This document shows, in pieces, positions 1-6,185 of a stretch of DNA of 6,185 nt (positions are counted from its first letter, which is position 1; each line of letters starts with the position of its first letter). The stretch comes from Burkholderiales bacterium (GTDB lineage: Bacteria; Pseudomonadota; Gammaproteobacteria; Burkholderiales; Burkholderiaceae_C), in NCBI GenBank assembly GCA_006227785.1, contig SBFU01000443.1, positions 1 to 6,185 on the forward strand, given 5' to 3'. The translations under genes were made by a program, and so were the position numbers. The notes beneath the pieces were generated by a model. The model did not search any database. It was not told where the DNA came from and was given only the letters and a program-made list of their open reading frames with translations.

Positions 1-446
1 CCGCTGTAGCGCTTGAAGCGGCGGATGGACATGTTCTCGCCGATCTTGCCGATCAGGCCCTTGCGCACTTCCTCGACCGTGGGGCCGAAGCCTTCCATGG
101 AGAGCGGCAACTCACCCAGCGCAGCGACATCGGCCGGATTGCTCTTCACGACCAGCTCGGCCGCATGGTTGCAGAAGGCCAGGAACAGGTCATTCTTGGA
201 GACGAAATCGGTTTCGCAGTTGATTTCAACCAGCGCACCGACATTTCCATCAATGAAGCTGGAGACCACGCCCTCGGCGGTCACGCGGCTGGCGGCCTTG
301 CCAGCCTTGGTCCCCAGCTTGACGCGCAGCAGCTCTTCTGCCTTGGCCATGTCGCCATCGGCCTCGGTCAGCGCCTTTTTGCACTCCATCATCGGGGCAT
401 CGGTCTTGGCACGCAGCTCTGCGACCATGCTTGCGGTAATAGCCAT
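1..446 (-). CDS. tsf: Elongation factor Ts, N-terminal part (cut by window edge)
   Basis: EF-Ts is the guanine nucleotide exchange factor that releases GDP from EF-Tu in the cytoplasm. My translation of the minus strand from the ATG at 446-444 gives 148 codons and runs off the left edge without a stop, so roughly the N-terminal half of a protein of usually about 290 residues is present. The UBA-like N-terminal domain carries [12 protein letters not shown] (residues 15-26). The core motif is TDFV at 79-82, with Asp80 and Phe81 at the same numbers as the E. coli residues known to contact EF-Tu. [10 protein letters not shown] (135-144) is also typical of the family. The start is supported by AAAGGAG on the minus strand (462-456), 9 nt before the ATG. 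It lies downstream of rpsB on the same strand, in the classic rpsB-tsf order, with a 129-nt spacer that contains a terminator-like hairpin. No anomalies are seen in the visible part. Confidence 0.97.
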   Translation of the reverse strand, partial: MAITASMVAELRAKTDAPMMECKKALTEADGDMAKAEELLRVKLGTKAGKAASRVTAEGVVSSFIDGNVGALVEINCETDFVSKNDLFLAFCNHAAELVVKSNPADVAALGELPLSMEGFGPTVEEVRKGLIGKIGENMSIRRFKRYS

Positions 447-455
447 GTTTCAGTT

Positions 456-462
456 CTCCTTT
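456..462 (-). promoter_or_regulatory. Ribosome binding site of tsf
   Basis: The minus strand reads AAAGGAG here, 9 nt before the tsf ATG. It is the best Shine-Dalgarno match in the window and fixes the tsf start. Confidence 0.8.
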
Positions 463-532
463 GGACGGCCGGTCCGGTCAGACTTCGGCCGGCAATTGTG
501 TTGAAGGGTCCGGTGAGGGGTGACCGGCTGTG

Positions 533-555
533 AAAAAGGGGCTACTCGAGCCCCT
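533..555 (-). terminator. Intrinsic terminator or attenuator between rpsB and tsf
   Basis: On the minus strand, GGGGCT (554-549), a five-base loop CGAGT (548-544) and AGCCCC (543-538) form a perfect 6-bp GC-rich stem, followed directly by five T (537-533). An extra A-U pair (555 with 537) is possible. This is a textbook Rho-independent terminator, with its stem starting 21 nt after the rpsB stop codon. Because tsf follows 87 nt later on the same strand, it may be only partly effective and act as an attenuator that keeps S2 transcripts above EF-Ts transcripts. Its efficiency cannot be read from the sequence. Confidence 0.85.
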
Positions 556-575
556 CTTCAAGGCGAAGGAACACC

Positions 576-1331
576 TCAGGCGGCAGAGTCTTCCTGCACT
601 TCGACGAACTCGTCGTCACCTTCTGCGGACACGGCCTTGACCACATCATTGATGGCGTTGGCACGACCCTCGAGCACCGCATCGGCGATGCCACGGGCAT
701 ACAGGGCGACGGCGCGAGCCGAGTCGTCGTTGCCGGGAATGACATGGTCAATGCCGGCCGGCGAATGGTTGGTGTCCACCACACCCACCAGCGGGATACC
801 GAGCTTCTGGGCTTCGAGCACAGCGATCTTGTGGAAGCCCACGTCGACCACAAAAATGGCATCGGGCAAAGCCGTCATGTCCTGAATGCCACCAATGTCC
901 TTCTCGAGCTTCTCCATCTCACGGGCGAACATGAGCTGTTCTTTCTTGCTCATGTTGTCCAGACCGGCCTCCTTTTGGGCCTGCATGTCCTTCAGACGCT
1001 TGATGGACGTCTTGACGGTCTTGAAGTTGGTCAGCATGCCACCCAGCCAGCGCTGGTCGACATAGGGCATGCCGGCACGACGGGCCTCGGCGGCCACGAT
1101 GTCACGCGACTGGCGCTTGGTACCGACGAACAGGATGGTGCCACGGTTGGCAGCCAGCTGACGCACGAATTTCTGAGCTTCCTCGAACAGGGGCAGTGTC
1201 TTTTCGAGGTTGACGATGTGGATCTTGTTGCGATGGCCGAAGATGTAGGGGGCCATCTTGGGGTTCCAGAAGCGGGTCTGGTGTCCGAAATGGACACCGG
1301 CTTCCAGCATTTCGCGCATGGAGATAGGCAT
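576..1331 (-). CDS. rpsB: 30S ribosomal protein S2
   Basis: S2 is a late-assembling protein of the small ribosomal subunit. It sits between head and body and is needed for binding of S1. The gene encodes 251 residues, close to the E. coli length of about 241. Family hallmarks are present: [20 protein letters not shown] near residues 12-31, [17 protein letters not shown], then [23 protein letters not shown], and PDAIFVVDV followed by [14 protein letters not shown]. It ends in an acidic tail rich in Glu and Asp. The frame is open well upstream, but homology begins at the ATG at 1331-1329 (M-P-I-S-M), which has GGAAAG 7 nt upstream (1344-1339). An internal ATG at codon 5 is possible but less likely. 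It is first in the rpsB-tsf pair, and its own leader and promoter are visible upstream. The plus-strand frames across it are antisense shadows. Confidence 0.98.
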   Translation of the reverse strand: MPISMREMLEAGVHFGHQTRFWNPKMAPYIFGHRNKIHIVNLEKTLPLFEEAQKFVRQLAANRGTILFVGTKRQSRDIVAAEARRAGMPYVDQRWLGGMLTNFKTVKTSIKRLKDMQAQKEAGLDNMSKKEQLMFAREMEKLEKDIGGIQDMTALPDAIFVVDVGFHKIAVLEAQKLGIPLVGVVDTNHSPAGIDHVIPGNDDSARAVALYARGIADAVLEGRANAINDVVKAVSAEGDDEFVEVQEDSAA

Positions 1332-1362
1332 TTGTTGGCTTTCCAAAGGTTGTGTCTTAAAG

Positions 1363-1410
1363 CCAGCCCCGATCGCCCTGTCAGACAGAAGCGACACCCG
1401 GATGGGCTGG
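1363..1410 (-). promoter_or_regulatory. Folded 5' leader of rpsB, possible S2 autoregulatory element
   Basis: Read on the minus strand, CCAGCCC (1410-1404) pairs with GGGCTGG (1369-1363). Inside it GTCGC (1395-1391) pairs with GCGAT (1376-1372, one G-U). A small apical hairpin CTGT/ACAG (1388-1385 with 1381-1378) caps it. Three nested helices in one 48-nt stretch, ending 31 nt before the S2 start codon, suggest a real RNA structure. A second small hairpin, TCCGG/CCGGA, lies further up the leader (1458-1444). In E. coli, S2 represses its own operon through the rpsB leader. That this element does the same is inference from position and fold, not from a recognised consensus. Confidence 0.5.
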
Positions 1411-1486
1411 TTTGCGATTGGCCCTGCCACCATGCTGCAAGCCTCCGGACGGGCCGGATACCAAGCAGGAGGAGCAAAGCCTGTCA

Positions 1487-1495
1487 ATTGTAGCA
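1487..1495 (-). promoter_or_regulatory. Extended -10 promoter of rpsB
   Basis: The minus strand reads TGCTACAAT: a TGn extension followed by TACAAT, five of six matches to the sigma-70 -10 consensus. No convincing -35 hexamer lies 16-18 nt upstream, which fits an extended -10 promoter. Transcription would start near 1480, giving a leader of about 150 nt before the S2 start codon. A TTGACA also occurs here on the minus strand (1487-1482), but nothing like a -10 lies at the right distance from it. Confidence 0.55.
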
Positions 1496-1527
1496 GGTTG
1501 CGGGTCCGTGGCCGCTGCCTCCCTTCC

Positions 1528-1541
1528 GCCAGACATCTGGC
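1528..1541. repeat. Short perfect inverted repeat in the rpsB-nnr divergent region
   Basis: GCCAGA and TCTGGC flank a 2-bp centre, giving a 14-bp near-palindrome. It is centred about 55 bp upstream of the predicted rpsB transcription start and about 88 bp upstream of the nnr start codon. It could be an operator or only a chance hairpin in GC-rich DNA. I do not recognise it as a known regulator site. Confidence 0.3.
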
Positions 1542-1591
1542 AGGCCCGCTCCTCCCATCAATCCCCGAACAAGACCCATCCGGACCCGATC

Positions 1592-1609
1592 CTGCGGGTC
1601 CCGCCGCAG
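1592..1609 (+). promoter_or_regulatory. Hairpin just ahead of the nnr ribosome binding site
   Basis: CTGCGG (1592-1597) and CCGCAG (1604-1609) form a perfect 6-bp stem with a 6-nt loop. It ends 7 nt before the GAGGG that must serve as the nnr ribosome binding site. It lacks a T-tract, so it is not a terminator. It may tune nnr translation or have no role. No nnr promoter is recognisable in the region from about 1496 to 1622. Confidence 0.35.
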
Positions 1610-1622
1610 TAAAGTTGAGGGC

Positions 1623-3149
1623 ATGCGCCGCATCACCACCGCCTCGCGCGAGCCCCTCTTCAGCACGCTGACGACACGACAGATGGAGGCCCGCGCCCAG
1701 GCCGACCTGCCCCGGCACACCCTGATGGCCAGGGCCGGCCTGGCGGTTGCGCGGCTGGCCGCTGCACTGACACCGCATGCAGGCAGGATATGGGTGGCCT
1801 GCGGGCCCGGCAACAATGGGGGCGACGGCATCGCCGCCGCCATGCATCTTGCGCAGTGGGCTCAACAGGGTCGGGGCGGGTGGCAGGTTCACCTGACGCA
1901 TGTGATGGGCACAAACCCCGATCCGACACGGCTGCCCATCGACAGCAGGCATGCCCTCGGTGCGGCTCTGGCAGCCGGCGTGCGTTTTCACGCTGCCCCA
2001 CCTGATGGGGCAGACCTGGTGATCGACGCCCTGCTGGGTATCGGCGCCCGCAGCTCCCCCGAAGGCTTGCTGGGTCAGTGGCTGGAACGTATCAGCCTGG
2101 GTTCAGCCCCCATATTGGCGGTGGACATACCCAGCGGCCTGGACGCGGACACCGGCACATGGTCCGGTCCCCCACTGACAGCGGAGGGGCCGGCCCGGCA
2201 CACGCTGAGCCTTCTCACCCTCAAGCCCGGGCTCTTTACCGCCGACGGTAGAGACGCCTCTGGCAACGTCTGGTTCGACAGTCTGGGGGTGGAAGGCGTC
2301 GCCCCACTCGATCCAAGGGCCTGGCTGTCGCCCGTCCATGTCGGAACGGCCGGTCGCAGGCTTCACCGAGCCCACAAAGGTACCCAGGGCGATGTCATCA
2401 TCATTGGCGGACAGCATGTCGCAAATGACGGCGCCGGCATGACCGGTGCCGCCGTCCTGGCGGCCCGAGCGGCTCTGACTTCGGGGGCAGGCAGGGTGTA
2501 CCTGACGCTCCTCGGCGGGTCGATTGCCTGGGATCCTGATTGTCCGGAACTGATGTTCCGCAGTCCCGAATGGCTACACGCATCTCCTGCGCTGGAAAGC
2601 AGCACGGTGGTGTGCGGTTGCGGAGGAGGCCAAGCCGTGGCTGGCATTTTGCCCACCGCCGTCGGCCGCGGCCGCCGGCTGGTGATGGATGCCGACGCCC
2701 TCAACGCGGTGGCAGCCGACGCGGGATTGAGTCGGCAGGTGAGGGCACGAAGCGATCGCGGCCTGATCACGGTGATCACCCCTCACCCGCTGGAGGCCGC
2801 CCGTCTGCTCAACACCGACACGGCCACCGTGATGGCAGACCGGCTGATCGCAGCTGAAACCCTGGCTGAACGCCTGGGGGTCATCTGCATCCTCAAGGGA
2901 TCAGGCACCGTGATCGCCGCGCCTGGAGGGCCGACGCTCATCAACAGCAGCGGCAACGCCAGGCTGGCCACCGCAGGCACAGGGGACGTGCTGGCGGGCA
3001 TGCTGGGCGCAGCCCTGGCCGGCACTTCCGATCCAGCCCATCCGCTGGAATGTGTTCGCTCCACCGTTGCACTGCATGGCGACCTCGCCGACCGCTGGAC
3101 AGGCAGCACCCTCACAGCCGGAGCACTGGCCCGAAGGGCCGAGGGCTGA
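1623..3149 (+). CDS. nnr: Bifunctional NAD(P)H-hydrate epimerase / ADP-dependent NAD(P)H-hydrate dehydratase
   Basis: Nnr repairs NADHX and NADPHX, the damaged hydrated cofactors. The N-terminal YjeF_N domain interconverts the R and S epimers, and the C-terminal ribokinase-like domain dehydrates the S form using ADP. The 508-residue protein has the usual two-domain length. Epimerase signatures are GPGNNGGDG (61-69), DALLG (135-139), [12 protein letters not shown] (167-178) and KPGLF (201-205). The dehydratase domain starts near [13 protein letters not shown] (251-263) and continues with [16 protein letters not shown] (270-285), DADALNAV (356-363), TPHP (386-389), LKGSGTVI (424-431) and GTGDVLAG (452-459), whose Asp is the family's catalytic position. 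The ATG at 1623 keeps the conserved N-terminal helix with TTRQME. Its GAGGG is only 1 nt from the ATG, which is unusually close. It is divergent from rpsB and convergent with yggT, apparently transcribed alone. All key motifs are intact. Confidence 0.95.
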   Translation: MRRITTASREPLFSTLTTRQMEARAQADLPRHTLMARAGLAVARLAAALTPHAGRIWVACGPGNNGGDGIAAAMHLAQWAQQGRGGWQVHLTHVMGTNPDPTRLPIDSRHALGAALAAGVRFHAAPPDGADLVIDALLGIGARSSPEGLLGQWLERISLGSAPILAVDIPSGLDADTGTWSGPPLTAEGPARHTLSLLTLKPGLFTADGRDASGNVWFDSLGVEGVAPLDPRAWLSPVHVGTAGRRLHRAHKGTQGDVIIIGGQHVANDGAGMTGAAVLAARAALTSGAGRVYLTLLGGSIAWDPDCPELMFRSPEWLHASPALESSTVVCGCGGGQAVAGILPTAVGRGRRLVMDADALNAVAADAGLSRQVRARSDRGLITVITPHPLEAARLLNTDTATVMADRLIAAETLAERLGVICILKGSGTVIAAPGGPTLINSSGNARLATAGTGDVLAGMLGAALAGTSDPAHPLECVRSTVALHGDLADRWTGSTLTAGALARRAEG

Positions 3150-3160
3150 ACAGCCTCGGC
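3138..3160. terminator. Hairpin at the nnr/yggT convergent junction, possible shared terminator
   Basis: GCCGAGGGCT (3138-3147) pairs with AGCCTCGGC (3152-3160) around a 4-nt loop, giving 9 bp with one bulged G. It spans the nnr stop codon and fills most of the 24-bp gap between the convergent genes nnr and yggT. A second hairpin, GGCCC/GGGCC with a GAA loop (3128-3140), overlaps its left arm. Neither strand has a T-tract after the stem, so it is not a canonical intrinsic terminator. It may still block 3' exonucleases or slow polymerase in both directions. Confidence 0.4.
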
Positions 3161-3173
3161 GCAGCGCGCCCGA

Positions 3174-3725
3174 TCAACCCAGCACCATGAGCCCCACCTG
3201 GAGCAGGATGATCAGTATCAGGACCGAAAGATCCACACCACCGATGGTCGGCACGATGCGCCGGACCGGCCGCAGCAGCGGCGCGCACAGTCGATCCAGG
3301 GTGTGAATGACGGGTGAATGGGGCTGCACCCATGACAGCACGGCATAGACTATGAGCAGGACCATCAGCCCCTGCAGCACGGTCCGGATCATCAGCTTGC
3401 CAGCCATGGTGAGGATGCCCAGCAGCATGGCCAAAGGAGAGACCGATACCGGCTGCGCCGCCGTCACGAGGCTGAGCCAGATGCCCCCGTAGGCCACGGC
3501 GAGCAACACAGCCGCCATCAGACTGCCCCAGTCGATCCGGGCCTGCGCCATGCTGCGTGGCAGGACCCGACGAACCGGCTGAACGATCCAGTTGGTCAGG
3601 GCCATCACGAAACGGCCGGGCTGAACCGTCATCTGCATTCGCTGGTGGTTCATCCAGGCCCGCAGCAGCGCAGCAGCGACCAGAAAAAAGAACAGTGTGT
3701 CGAGCAGAAAAAGAATGACGCGCAT
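3174..3725 (-). CDS. yggT: YggT family integral membrane protein
   Basis: This is a 183-residue inner-membrane protein of the YggT family, whose members have been linked to osmotic tolerance in E. coli and to division or cofactor-assembly roles in plastid relatives. Its exact job here is unknown. Hydrophobic segments lie near residues 3-24, 67-90, 97-133 (long enough for one or two helices) and 165-182. Two family motifs appear as an internal repeat: NWIVQPVRRVLP with IDWGSLMAAVLL (45-75) and LCAPLLRPVRRIVP with GGVDLSVLILIILL (146-175). The second has the hallmark P-[IV]-R-R-[IV]-[IV]-P and G-G-[IV]-D-L-S. The ATG at 3725 is the first in frame. No good Shine-Dalgarno sequence precedes it, so the start is less certain than the identity. 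It is 106 nt downstream of rnr on the same strand and could be cotranscribed with it. Confidence 0.9.
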   Translation of the reverse strand: MRVILFLLDTLFFFLVAAALLRAWMNHQRMQMTVQPGRFVMALTNWIVQPVRRVLPRSMAQARIDWGSLMAAVLLAVAYGGIWLSLVTAAQPVSVSPLAMLLGILTMAGKLMIRTVLQGLMVLLIVYAVLSWVQPHSPVIHTLDRLCAPLLRPVRRIVPTIGGVDLSVLILIILLQVGLMVLG

Positions 3726-3831
3726 GTTGATGCAATCTACTGGAATTTCATGGGCAGGAAGTCAGTCCCCTGGATCCGAAGCAGACGGCCGATGCCGCCA
3801 CAAACGGAGCCTGGGAGACGCCTGTCCGGTT

Positions 3832-6075
3832 TCACCGGCGCTTGCGGCGACTCTTGGCATCCCCGTTGCGTGAACCCTTCTTGGTTTTGTCGGCAGCCCT
3901 TCCTTCCGAACGCAGTTGACCCGTTGCGGCCGACTTGCGGTCCTGACGCAGCTTGCCCGTACGTCCCGATGGCTCTTGGCCCTCGAATCCATGCCCCGTC
4001 TTGTCCCGCATGGCACGCACGACCGGATCTTCTCCATCGGTGACCAGCCTGAAGTCTATCCGTCTGCCGTCCAGATCCACCCGACTGACCTGGACCTGCA
4101 CACGGGAGCCCAAGGTGTAGCGGATGCCTGTGCGTTCACCCCTGAGTTCCTGGCGCGCTTCGTCGAACCGGAAATACTCTCCTCCCAACTCGGTGATGTG
4201 GATGAGGCCCTCCACGAACATGGCGTCCAGGGTCACAAACAGGCCAAAGCTGGTGACCGACGTGACCAGCCCTGAGAACTCCTCGCCCAGATGCTCGCGC
4301 ATGTACTTGCACTTGAGCCAGGCTTCGACATCACGACTGGCCTCGTCGGCACGGCGCTCATTCGCGCTGCAATGCAGGCCCGCCGCCTGCCAGGCAAGGA
4401 CTTCGGCTGGAAGTTTCTTGGCTGGCGCCTGGTCAGCAGACCGGGATCGACTGGCCAGCCGCTTGCTCAACTTGGCATGGGCCTCGCCAGGGGTGGGCAG
4501 GGATGGCAGCTGGTACCTGCGCTTGCCCAAAATGGCCTTGATCACCCTGTGCACGAGCAGATCCGGGTAACGCCGGATGGGGCTGGTGAAATGGGTGTAG
4601 GCGTCGAATGCCAGGCCAAAATGCCCCTGGTTCACCGGTGTGTAAATCGCCTGTTGCATGGACCGAAGCAGCATGGTGTGGATCTGCTGGGCCTCAGGGC
4701 GGTCCTTGGTGGCCTGAGCGATGCGCTGGAACTCCGACGGATGCGGGTTCTCGCTGATGGTCTGCGTCACGCCCATGGCTTTCAGGTAATTGCGCAGGAT
4801 GTCCTGCTTTTCGGGCGGCGGCCCTTCGTGAACCCGATACAGGCCGTTGTGCTTGTGTTCCTGCAGGAAGTCGGCCGAACAGACATTGGCGGCCAGCATG
4901 GCCTCCTCGATCAGCTTGTGTGCGTCATTGCGCGTGCGCGGGACAATGCGCTCGATGCGACCGGATTCATCACAGACGATCTGCGTCTCGACCGTCTCGA
5001 AATCCACCGCACCTCGCACCTGGCGGGCGGCCAGCAAGGCGCGGTACACATCGTGCAAGTTCAGCAGATGCGGCACCAACGACTTGCGTTGCTGTGCTTC
5101 TGGTCCGCGTGTGTTCTGCAGGACGGCCGCCACCTCCGTGTAGGTCAGCCTGGCATGGCTGAACATCACGGCCGGATAAAACTGGTACGCATGAATCTCG
5201 CCTTTGGCGTTGATCAGCATGTCGCAGACCATGCAAAGCCGCTCCACCCCGGGATTGAGGGAGCACAGACCGTTGGACAACTTCTCCGGCAACATGGGGA
5301 TGACCCGGCGCGGGAAATACACCGACGTCGCCCTGTCATAAGCATCAACATCGATCGGGGTACCCGTCTCCACATAGTGACTGACATCTGCAATCGCCAC
5401 CAGCAGGCGCCACCCCTTGGCCCGCCCGACCTTGGTTGGTTCACAGTAGACCGCATCGTCGAAATCGCGCGCGTCTTCGCCGTCGATGGTGACCAGCGGC
5501 ACATCGCGCAGGTCCACGCGGTGGCGCAGATCGGCCGCACGCACGTGGTCCGGAAGTGCCCGGGCCTGGGCCAGAGCAGCCTCGGAAAACTCATGCGGAA
5601 CGCCATACTTTCGGACAGCGATCTCAATCTCCATGCCAGGATCGTCGATCTCGCCCAGCACCTCCTTGACACGGCCCACCGGCTGCCCGTACAGCGCCGG
5701 CGGCTCGGTCAGTTCCACCACCACCACCTGCCCCGTCTTGGCAGAGCCGGTGGCACCTTTCGGGATCAGCACATCCTGACCATAGCGCTTGTCTTCGGGC
5801 GCCACCAGCCACACTCCGCTTTCCTGCAAAAGGCGACCGATGATGGGTGCATCGGAACGCTCGATGATCTCGGTGACCCTTCCCTCGGGGCGCCCCTTGC
5901 GGTCAAGGCGCACAATGCGCGCCTTGACGCGGTCCTTGTGCAGCACAGCGCGCATTTCATTTGAGGGCAGGTAGATGTCTGCCTGTCCGTCATCCCGGAC
6001 CACAAAGCCATGTCCGTCTCGATGGCCGGAAACCACCCCTTCAAACTCCGCCAACAGGTTGATTTTCTCGTTCAC
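3832..6075 (-). CDS. rnr: Ribonuclease R (3'-5' exoribonuclease), apparently without the N-terminal winged-helix domain
   Basis: RNase R is a processive 3'-5' exonuclease that degrades structured RNA in rRNA and tRNA quality control. The 747-residue product opens almost at once with the cold-shock/OB region: EFEGVVSGHRDGHGFVVRDD (10-29), then LPSNEMRAVLHKDRV. The RNB catalytic domain has TIDGEDARDFDDAVY (196-210), in which Asp198, Asp204, Asp206 and Asp207 correspond to E. coli Asp272, 278, 280 and 281. HEGPPPEK (416-423) and HFTSPIRRYPDLLVHR (495-510) follow. An S1 domain spans about 598-680, ending in RIDFRLV, and the tail is basic (KSRRKRR). The E. coli protein is 813 residues, with a winged-helix segment before the OB domains that is missing here. 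The start is GTG (6075-6073); in-frame TAG at 6108-6106 closes the frame and no ATG lies between, so no conventional in-frame extension exists. The Shine-Dalgarno is weak, but the leader is A-rich. The following 106 nt before yggT hold no clear terminator. Confidence 0.96.
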   Translation of the reverse strand: MNEKINLLAEFEGVVSGHRDGHGFVVRDDGQADIYLPSNEMRAVLHKDRVKARIVRLDRKGRPEGRVTEIIERSDAPIIGRLLQESGVWLVAPEDKRYGQDVLIPKGATGSAKTGQVVVVELTEPPALYGQPVGRVKEVLGEIDDPGMEIEIAVRKYGVPHEFSEAALAQARALPDHVRAADLRHRVDLRDVPLVTIDGEDARDFDDAVYCEPTKVGRAKGWRLLVAIADVSHYVETGTPIDVDAYDRATSVYFPRRVIPMLPEKLSNGLCSLNPGVERLCMVCDMLINAKGEIHAYQFYPAVMFSHARLTYTEVAAVLQNTRGPEAQQRKSLVPHLLNLHDVYRALLAARQVRGAVDFETVETQIVCDESGRIERIVPRTRNDAHKLIEEAMLAANVCSADFLQEHKHNGLYRVHEGPPPEKQDILRNYLKAMGVTQTISENPHPSEFQRIAQATKDRPEAQQIHTMLLRSMQQAIYTPVNQGHFGLAFDAYTHFTSPIRRYPDLLVHRVIKAILGKRRYQLPSLPTPGEAHAKLSKRLASRSRSADQAPAKKLPAEVLAWQAAGLHCSANERRADEASRDVEAWLKCKYMREHLGEEFSGLVTSVTSFGLFVTLDAMFVEGLIHITELGGEYFRFDEARQELRGERTGIRYTLGSRVQVQVSRVDLDGRRIDFRLVTDGEDPVVRAMRDKTGHGFEGQEPSGRTGKLRQDRKSAATGQLRSEGRAADKTKKGSRNGDAKSRRKRR

Positions 6076-6086
6076 GTTTTCTCGTT
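6063..6086 (-). repeat. Tandem 10-bp direct repeat across the rnr start codon
   Basis: AACGAGAAAA occurs twice on the minus strand, at 6086-6077 and 6072-6063, identical over 10 bases with a 14-bp period. One copy lies before and one after the GTG start of rnr. It contributes to the A-rich translation initiation region. It may be a slippage duplication. Confidence 0.5.
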
Positions 6087-6098
6087 TCGTTTTTTTGA

Positions 6099-6107
6099 TG
6101 CTATACT
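6099..6107 (+). promoter_or_regulatory. Extended -10 promoter of tRNA-Leu
   Basis: The plus strand reads TGCTATACT: a TGn extension plus TATACT, five of six matches to TATAAT. A run of seven T (6090-6096) and other T-rich sequence lie just upstream, with no clear -35 hexamer. The initiation site would be near 6114, with a GC-rich AGCGG stretch following the hexamer, typical of stringently controlled stable-RNA promoters. This gives a tRNA leader of only about 11 nt. The whole promoter fits in the 49-bp gap between the rnr start codon and the tRNA. Confidence 0.7.
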
Positions 6108-6124
6108 AGCGGTCTTCCTGAGAT

Positions 6125-6185
<61 letters not shown>

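Noticed and set aside
466..491. Repeated CGGCCG blocks in the tsf leader that can pair (466-471 with 486-491)
   Set aside because: Each block is self-complementary and common in GC-rich DNA, and no consistent single fold emerges.
495..500. CACAAT on the minus strand as a -10 for tsf
   Set aside because: Only four of six consensus bases, no TGn extension and no -35 at the right distance.
744..1493. A 249-codon plus-strand frame antisense to rpsB
   Set aside because: It is the mirror of a highly conserved ribosomal protein gene, and its His- and Leu-rich sequence has no family features.
1412..1612. Small plus-strand frame with an AGGAGGAG (1467-1474) and a lipobox-like VAGC
   Set aside because: The N-terminal part is polar with prolines and lacks a signal-peptide hydrophobic core, and the AGGAGGAG precedes only CTG and TTG codons. 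It looks like coincidence on the antisense strand of the rpsB leader.
1332..1991. In-frame N-terminal extension of S2 upstream of 1331
   Set aside because: S2 homology starts at 1331 with a ribosome binding site. The extension crosses the rpsB leader and promoter and overlaps nnr in antisense.
3737..3751. Four-codon minicistron (ATG AAA TTC CAG TAG) upstream of yggT on the minus strand
   Set aside because: No Shine-Dalgarno sequence and no leader-peptide pattern; such short frames are expected by chance.
3726..3831. Search for a terminator or extra gene between rnr and yggT
   Set aside because: No stem followed by a T-tract and no coding frame with support; the gap appears to be a plain spacer.
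4291..5964. A 557-codon open frame on the plus strand antisense to rnr
   Set aside because: It lies wholly inside the well-supported rnr gene, has no recognisable domain, and is explained by GC-biased codon use leaving the opposite frame free of stops.

Overview
The window is an ordinary core-chromosome stretch from a GC-rich betaproteobacterium, most likely order Burkholderiales. This rests on the EF-Ts motif [12 protein letters not shown], the S2 start of the [12 protein letters not shown] type, and RNase R blocks that resemble Burkholderia and Comamonadaceae proteins as I remember them. The family-level assignment is a recollection, not a search. I found no mobile element, CRISPR array, phage gene or unknown multi-gene system.

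Layout, left to right: the 5' half of tsf (EF-Ts, minus strand, cut by the window edge); an intergenic spacer with a clear intrinsic terminator or attenuator; rpsB (ribosomal protein S2, minus strand); a 291-bp divergent intergenic region with an extended -10 promoter and a folded leader for rpsB; nnr (bifunctional NAD(P)HX epimerase/dehydratase, plus strand); yggT (small membrane protein, minus strand, convergent with nnr); rnr (RNase R, minus strand); and the first 61 nt of a tRNA-Leu(CAG) gene on the plus strand, divergent from rnr.

Most of the genes serve translation and RNA turnover. S2 and EF-Ts are a conserved pair of translation genes, RNase R degrades structured RNA including rRNA and tRNA, and tRNA-Leu decodes CUG. 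Nnr is a metabolite-repair enzyme and YggT a membrane protein of poorly defined role. The spots most worth a second look are regulatory or architectural: the strong terminator between rpsB and tsf, the long structured rpsB leader, an RNase R that appears to lack its usual N-terminal winged-helix domain and starts at GTG, and the 49-bp gap that rnr and the divergent tRNA gene must share.
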